Shown here piece by piece: positions 34,882 to 39,267 of a stretch of DNA of 39,267 bases. The notes under the pieces are model-generated. The model did not search any database, was not told where the DNA came from, and was given only the letters and a program-made list of their open reading frames with translations. Each line of letters begins with the position of its first letter. Position 1 is the stretch's first letter. This stretch comes from Oscillospiraceae bacterium (lineage in GTDB: Bacteria > Bacillota > Clostridia > Oscillospirales > Ruminococcaceae), in the NCBI GenBank assembly GCA_030533325.1, contig JAUNJJ010000024.1:1-39267 (forward strand), read 5' to 3'. A program made the position numbers and the translations under genes.

Positions 34882-35955
34882 CTATGAGAGAAGTATTCTT
34901 TCGTCACAGTATTCACATTCTGCAATATCACCTGATTTTATAAAGCTCTTCGGGAGATAGTGTTCCGGATGTGTGATACATCTTGGGTTTGTGCATTTTG
35001 CGTCTCTGAGAACAGAACCCTTAAGGAGCTGTGCACCATCCTTGTCCCTGTTTTCAATTAAGGTAAGAACAAGAGCCATACGAACATACATGCCGTATTT
35101 TGTCTGTTTGAAGTACAGCGCTCTGCTGTCATCGTCCACGTCCATTGTTATTTCGTCAACTCTCGGAAGCGGATGAAGAACTATGAGGTCCTTCTTGCCG
35201 AGGTTCAGCTTTTTCCTGTCGAGAACATAAACATTTTTCTGTGATTCATATTCTTCCTTTGAAGCAAATCTCTCAGACTGGATTCTTGTCATGTAGAGAA
35301 CGTCAAGTTCAGGAATTGTCTCTTCAAGTGATGAAACTTCCCTGTATTCACAGCCGTGTGAATCAAGGATATCCTTAACATACTGCGGAACCATAAGTTC
35401 AGGAGTTGAAATGAATATAAACTTGTTGTTCGGATAACATGAAAGTGCCTTACAGAGTGAATGTACCGTTCTTCCGTTAAGAAGGTCACCGCACATACCG
35501 ATTACGAGATTATCAGTTCTGCCCTTTTCCATTGTAAGAGTAAGCATGTCTGTAAGTGTCTGTGTAGGATGAAGATGTCCGCCGTCACCTGCGTTTATAA
35601 CCGGACACTCTGCAGTAAGTGCAGCTGCTTTGGCAGCACCTTCGAGCGGATGACGAATAACAAGTACATCTGAATATCCGCTTACTATCTTTGTTGTATC
35701 CTTAAGGTTTTCACCCTTTGACACTGAAGATGTAGCAGGATTGTCAAATCCGATAAGAGATCCGCCAAGTCTCAGCATGGCTGTCTGGAATGACATCTGT
35801 GTTCTTGTAGAGGGCTCATAAAAGAGAGTGCCCATTACCTTGCCGGCACATGCACCTTTGTATCTTCCCGGATTTGTGTAGATATCCTTACCAAGAGCTA
35901 TAACTCTGTTCCACCATGAAACCGGATAATCATCAAGATCAATTAAATGCTGCAT
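34882..35955 (-). CDS. pyrB: Aspartate carbamoyltransferase with fused PyrI-like zinc domain
   Basis: ATCase joins carbamoyl phosphate and L-aspartate in pyrimidine synthesis. The catalytic part (about residues 1-310) has FYEPSTRTQMSF, the SSVSKGENLKDT loop, HPTQTLTDM and HPLPRVDEI. The last 37 residues contain Cys321, Cys326, Cys347 and Cys350 (CTNPRC and CEYC), spaced like the zinc domain of the regulatory chain PyrI (C-x4-C and C-x2-C). The allosteric nucleotide domain of PyrI is missing and no pyrI is in the window. At 357 residues it is about 50 longer than plain PyrB. The start is the ATG at 35955 after AAGGAG; a TTG six codons earlier is rejected. It follows the HD gene after 23 bp. 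Confidence 0.95.
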   Translation of the reverse strand: MQHLIDLDDYPVSWWNRVIALGKDIYTNPGRYKGACAGKVMGTLFYEPSTRTQMSFQTAMLRLGGSLIGFDNPATSSVSKGENLKDTTKIVSGYSDVLVIRHPLEGAAKAAALTAECPVINAGDGGHLHPTQTLTDMLTLTMEKGRTDNLVIGMCGDLLNGRTVHSLCKALSCYPNNKFIFISTPELMVPQYVKDILDSHGCEYREVSSLEETIPELDVLYMTRIQSERFASKEEYESQKNVYVLDRKKLNLGKKDLIVLHPLPRVDEITMDVDDDSRALYFKQTKYGMYVRMALVLTLIENRDKDGAQLLKGSVLRDAKCTNPRCITHPEHYLPKSFIKSGDIAECEYCDERILLS

Positions 35956-35978
35956 ATTATTACTCCTTAACAATATAT

Positions 35979-36656
35979 TTACAGAACTTCCGTTCCGTTG
36001 ATAACCATTTCAAACTTCAGACCAAGATACTGTGAAGCCTTCTTGCACAGTATCATTCGCTGAAGAAAAATTTCGAAGTATTCCATCACTGATGAGATGG
36101 TAGTGTTTATAGTAAGTTCAAGAATAATTGATGTTTTATTATCATTGAAACGTACATTTGAGCTTTCAACCGCATAGTTTACACGGTCATGAATATCAAA
36201 GGTAAAGATATCGCTGTTTCTTACCCTTGTGCGGCGTACATCGGTCTTGTCGGCGATTATAAGAGCCGCTGAAACAGGATCAACAGGAAATGCTGTTGAT
36301 TCATCGTGATTTCCTATTGCAGAAACAATTGTACATATTTCCTCTGCCGGCATACTGAGATTATCAAGAAGCCGGAATGCCATTACAGCACCGCTCTGAG
36401 CATGGTCAACACGGTTTATTACATTTCCTATGTCATGCATAATACCTGCAATTTTTACAAGTTCAATCTGTCTCTCAGGATATCCGAGCTCAGTGAGTAT
36501 CATGCTTGCCGTCTGTGCAACACGTTCAACATGTGCAAAGGAATGTTCTGTATAACCGATAGCCTCAAGTGCCTTGTCTGCACGTTTTATATATGTCATG
36601 ATATCAGGATTCTGTCTGATGTACTTATAGGTCACAACGCTTGCCAATGTAATCAC
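35979..36656 (-). CDS. HD-domain phosphohydrolase, coupled to asnB
   Basis: A 225-residue cytosolic protein. Residues 35-140 form an HD domain with His42, His74-Asp75 (GIMHDIGN), His85, His117-Asp118 (GNHDES) and Asp136 (LIIADKTDV). A C-terminal alpha/beta part of about 80 residues, from NYAVESSNVRF, carries no motif I recognise. The start is a GTG at 36656 inside asnB: the overlap GTGA holds both the start of this gene and the stop of asnB, and AAGGAGG lies in the asnB end, so translation is tightly coupled. The phosphorylated substrate is unknown. Its position between asnB and pyrB suggests a link to aspartate, amide nitrogen or nucleotide levels, but this is inference. Confidence 0.88.
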   Translation of the reverse strand: MITLASVVTYKYIRQNPDIMTYIKRADKALEAIGYTEHSFAHVERVAQTASMILTELGYPERQIELVKIAGIMHDIGNVINRVDHAQSGAVMAFRLLDNLSMPAEEICTIVSAIGNHDESTAFPVDPVSAALIIADKTDVRRTRVRNSDIFTFDIHDRVNYAVESSNVRFNDNKTSIILELTINTTISSVMEYFEIFLQRMILCKKASQYLGLKFEMVINGTEVL

Positions 36657-38524
36657 GCCTCCTTGGTCTGCAGGAAAAATACATCATACCAGATAAGGAA
36701 TGAGAACACTGTCCATATTTTTCTGCTGTTGTCGCGAACCTGATTTTTATGGTCATCAAGGAGCTTTACAAGAAGTTCCGTGTTGAAATATTTTTCTGCA
36801 GTTTCTGAAGTGAACTTTTCCTTTACAACAGAATAATATTTTTCCTCGCGGAGCCATACTCTTATCGGGACAGGAAAACCAAGCTTTTTCTTGGCTGCAG
36901 TTTTTGCGGTCTGAGGAGGGGTATCCTTTTTCGCCGCTTTTCTCATGGCATACTTTGTAATGTACTTTGTCTTCTCATCAGTATGCTCTTTTCTTGTCAC
37001 TCTGTATCTTGTCGGAATCTTCTGAGCAAGAGCCATAACCTCTCTGTCAAGGAAAGGTACACGAAGTTCAAGTGAATTTGCCATACTCATACGGTCAGCC
37101 TTGAGAAGAATATCTCCGGCCATCCACATATGAAGGTCAAGATACTGCATCTTTGTAACATCATCCTTGCCGGCAACTTCACTGTAAAACGGTGCGGTTA
37201 TTTTCATCGGATGAGGAGCATCCGTCTTTATCTTAAGGAGAGCCTTTCTCTCAGCAGGGGTAAACATATAGGCATTTCCGATAAAACGCTCCTCGACTGT
37301 CTTTCCCTTTCTGATAAAGAAGTTAAGTCCGCGGCGTGCCGGAAGTTTGCTGCAGAGTTTTCCTACCTGTTTTCTTATACCCATAGGAACCCTGTCATAC
37401 ACTGTTCCGCCCGGTTCGCTGTAGACATTGTAGCCGCCGAATATCTCATCCGCTCCCTCGCCGGAAAGAACAACCTTAAGTTTTTCAGAGGCGATATTGC
37501 AGACAAAGTAAAGTGCAACCGCCGAAGGATCTGCAAGCGGTTCATCCATATGATACTGAATCTTCGGAAGTATTCCCCAGTACTCTTCAGGGGTAATTAC
37601 CTTGCTTGTATTTTCCTTGCCTATTGCCTTTGAGAATTCCTTTGCCCAGCCAATCTCGTTATATCTTTCGTCACTGCCGAAACCAACTGTAAATGTCTTG
37701 TCAACACCTGCAATAGCTGCAACGTAGCTTGAGTCAACACCGCTTGAGAGGAAGCTTCCTACTTCAACGTCACTTACCTTGTGAGCCTCAACCGAATCAT
37801 GCATGGTATCTGAAATTCTGTTTACCCACTCGTCCAGTTCCGGCTTCTCCTCTGCTTCAAATTCAACTTTCCAGTAGCGCTGGCATCTGAAGCCTGTTTT
37901 GTCCTTTATGAAGAAATGTGCCGGCGGAAGCTTGTATACATTTTTGAAAAATGTTTCATTTGTCGGAGAATACTGAAATGTCAGATAGTTCTCCAGAGCT
38001 GTTTCATTGAGTTCCTTCTTAAAATCAGGATGCTCAAGGAAGCTTTTTATTTCTGAACCGAACATAAATGAACCGTTCATATCAGCATAGTAAAGAGGCT
38101 TTATCCCGAAAAAATCTCTTGCGCCGAAAAGTTCCTGTTTGTTTCTGTCCCAGATTACGAATGAGAACATGCCTCTGAGCTTTCCGAGGATATCACTGCC
38201 GTACTCTTCATATCCATGAACAAGAACCTCAGTGTCAGACTGTGTCGCAAACCTGTGTCCTGATTTGACAAGCCCTTCCCTTATCTGCTTGTAGTTATAT
38301 ATCTCTCCGTTAAATACAATAACAAGGGAACCGTCTTCATTGTACATAGGCTGAGCACCTGCATCAATATCAATAATACTCAGTCTTCTGTGTCCGAGTG
38401 CAATTCCCTCATCAATATACTGTCCTTCTCCGTCAGGTCCGCGATGTCTGATTCGCTCCATCATCTTTTTCAGAACAATGTTAGCGTTATTTATTGTGTT
38501 TGTGAATCCTACATATCCGCACAT
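36653..38524 (-). CDS. asnB: Asparagine synthetase (glutamine-hydrolysing)
   Basis: AsnB makes asparagine from aspartate, ATP and glutamine amide nitrogen. The 623 residues start with Cys2 (MCGYVGF), the N-terminal nucleophile of a class II glutaminase domain (GEIYNY, RGPDG). The synthetase domain has the ATP pyrophosphatase loop SSGVDSSYVAAIAG and GEGADEIFGGY, and ends near the region LGFPVPIRVWL. GGAGGCATTTATCT precedes the ATG. It leads a unit with an HD protein, pyrB and a cupin. A strong promoter and an 11-bp tandem repeat lie upstream. Confidence 0.97.
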   Translation of the reverse strand: MCGYVGFTNTINNANIVLKKMMERIRHRGPDGEGQYIDEGIALGHRRLSIIDIDAGAQPMYNEDGSLVIVFNGEIYNYKQIREGLVKSGHRFATQSDTEVLVHGYEEYGSDILGKLRGMFSFVIWDRNKQELFGARDFFGIKPLYYADMNGSFMFGSEIKSFLEHPDFKKELNETALENYLTFQYSPTNETFFKNVYKLPPAHFFIKDKTGFRCQRYWKVEFEAEEKPELDEWVNRISDTMHDSVEAHKVSDVEVGSFLSSGVDSSYVAAIAGVDKTFTVGFGSDERYNEIGWAKEFSKAIGKENTSKVITPEEYWGILPKIQYHMDEPLADPSAVALYFVCNIASEKLKVVLSGEGADEIFGGYNVYSEPGGTVYDRVPMGIRKQVGKLCSKLPARRGLNFFIRKGKTVEERFIGNAYMFTPAERKALLKIKTDAPHPMKITAPFYSEVAGKDDVTKMQYLDLHMWMAGDILLKADRMSMANSLELRVPFLDREVMALAQKIPTRYRVTRKEHTDEKTKYITKYAMRKAAKKDTPPQTAKTAAKKKLGFPVPIRVWLREEKYYSVVKEKFTSETAEKYFNTELLVKLLDDHKNQVRDNSRKIWTVFSFLIWYDVFFLQTKEA

Positions 38525-38573
38525 AGATAAATGCCTCCGGTAAACAGGGTTAAAAAAATTTCATACTCATTTA

Positions 38574-38602
38574 ATTATACTATAATCTGCTGAAATATGC
38601 AA
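38574..38602 (-). promoter_or_regulatory. Predicted asnB promoter
   Basis: TTGCAT (38602-38597), a 17-bp spacer, then TATAAT (38579-38574) on the minus strand. Confidence 0.65.
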
Positions 38603-38609
38603 TAATATA

Positions 38610-38630
38610 TACTGTAAAAATACTGTAAAA
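38610..38630. repeat. 11-bp tandem repeat upstream of asnB promoter
   Basis: TACTGTAAAAA (38610-38620) is followed directly by TACTGTAAAA (38621-38630). Two copies one helical turn apart, ending 8 bp upstream of the -35 box, could bind an activator or a nitrogen regulator. Confidence 0.6.
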
Positions 38631-38690
38631 GGTTGCTGAAAAATTTTTATACAATGTATTTATACCGGATTATAATGAACGTCAGTTTTT

Positions 38691-39267
38691 TCATTCACTA
38701 TAAACGTCAGACAGCTGCTCCTCCAGATCAGCCCAGCATCTGCAGGAACAAAGCGCCCCCCACAGGTCATCTTCGGACAAAAGAAAATTATCATCCTGAA
38801 TTTTTTTGTTCCCGGAAATAATATCCAGAGATTCAAGTAATACTATCAGCAGATGAGCATCTGCATCAACATAATGGTTAGTATCTTCCATTCCATATTT
38901 TCCGTTCCACATATCAACAACATACTGGTACATATCATATATATCCAGATTTTTTTCATCTTCTGTTATATCGAAATATTCCTCAAGCATATCAACTATA
39001 CAGCTGTTATAGCTTGAATACCAGCCGGAAAACATTTCTCTGCTTATTCCTAAATTTCCGCGGTATGGTATAAACGGCAGTGCATTTACCAGTTCTTTAT
39101 CAGCAAAATATTCTTCGAGCAAAAAGAAACCTCTCCTTGAAACCCAGAAACACATAGTGTCTTTTCTCTTTACCATTGTGACTTTTGAGTAAAACTTTTT
39201 TTCACCGCCGGAGATAAGATAATCAACTGCTCCCAGAAATATTTCTTTAACTTTAAGATTGCTGACA
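38691..39267 (-). CDS. Hypothetical protein, 5' end missing
   Basis: The frame is open to the right edge, so only the last 191 or so residues are present. The ATG at 39176 has no ribosome binding site and the codons before it continue in frame (VSNLKVKEIFLGAVDYLISGG), so it is probably internal. The protein is acidic and rich in Tyr, Trp and Leu, with segments such as PFIPYRGNLGISREMFSGWY and DMYQYVVDMWNGKYGMED, and a CSCRC cluster near the end. It has no signal peptide or membrane helix in view. I do not recognise a family. It lies upstream of asnB on the same strand with no clear terminator between. Confidence 0.7.
   Translation of the reverse strand, partial: VSNLKVKEIFLGAVDYLISGGEKKFYSKVTMVKRKDTMCFWVSRRGFFLLEEYFADKELVNALPFIPYRGNLGISREMFSGWYSSYNSCIVDMLEEYFDITEDEKNLDIYDMYQYVVDMWNGKYGMEDTNHYVDADAHLLIVLLESLDIISGNKKIQDDNFLLSEDDLWGALCSCRCWADLEEQLSDVYSE

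Noticed and set aside
38633..38821. Plus-strand open frame of 62 codons beside asnB
   Set aside because: It has no ribosome binding site and mostly runs antisense to the right-edge gene.
1..39267. CRISPR array, prophage, insertion sequence, tRNA or rRNA
   Set aside because: No regularly spaced repeats, transposase or integrase genes, terminal repeats or tRNA-like folds were seen by eye.

Overview
The window reads as chromosome from a low-GC Gram-positive anaerobe of the Clostridia, most likely a Ruminococcus-like member of the Oscillospiraceae. The grounds are A/T-rich intergenic DNA with consensus sigma-A promoters and strong GGAGG ribosome binding sites, Firmicutes-type gene orders (tig-clpP-clpX next to lon-engB; rplS-signal peptidase-rbgA-rnhB-yraN), a lipoprotein GH5 cellulase, and a LacI-controlled ABC/GH32 sugar locus. 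The genus is inferred from gene content, not from a database match. Genes are mostly on the minus strand; only four are on the plus strand.

Layout. 1-708: 3' part of a Q/P-repeat, four-helix membrane protein. 767-4025 (-): nadB-nadC followed by an AraC-type regulator. 4376-6418 (+): single-gene unit for a surface GH5 endoglucanase with an N-terminal CBM-like module. 6456-11605 (-): EF-G-like GTPase and secA, each with its own promoter. 11676-12350 (+): small HD-domain protein. 12351-19342 (-): proteostasis block tig-clpP-clpX, then lon-engB-GNAT. 19397-21604 (-): thrC and a metallophosphoesterase. 21674-25528 (-): rplS, two type I signal peptidases, rbgA, rnhB, yraN. 25547-26447 (-): AraC-type regulator with a palindrome over its -35 box. 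26571-34490: solute-binding protein, two permeases, ATPase, GH32 and fructokinase on minus, with a divergent LacI regulator on plus. 34489-38630 (-): asnB, HD-domain protein, an ATCase carrying a PyrI-like zinc domain, and a cupin. 38691-39267 (-): 3' part of an unrecognised gene.

How the genes work together. The sugar locus is a complete uptake-and-catabolism unit for sucrose or short fructosides: lipoprotein receptor, two permeases, dedicated ATPase, cytosolic GH32 and a kinase for the released fructose. Four related palindromes (core AACCRGTT) lie in the divergent promoter region, one of them inside the spacer of the transporter promoter, which implies autoregulated LacI repression. The protease/chaperone and signal peptidase blocks are ordinary housekeeping.

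I see no CRISPR array, prophage, insertion sequence, tRNA or rRNA. The least ordinary part is asnB-HD-pyrB-cupin: two aspartate-consuming enzymes are linked to an HD protein through a GTGA start/stop overlap, and the ATCase has only the zinc module of the regulatory chain fused to its C-terminus. Other points worth a look are a structured rplS leader with a downstream attenuator-like terminator, an EF-G paralogue without the catalytic histidine, and an L-aspartate oxidase that lacks the usual C-terminal motif. Several start codons were moved to an ATG preceded by a good ribosome binding site, as stated in the entries.
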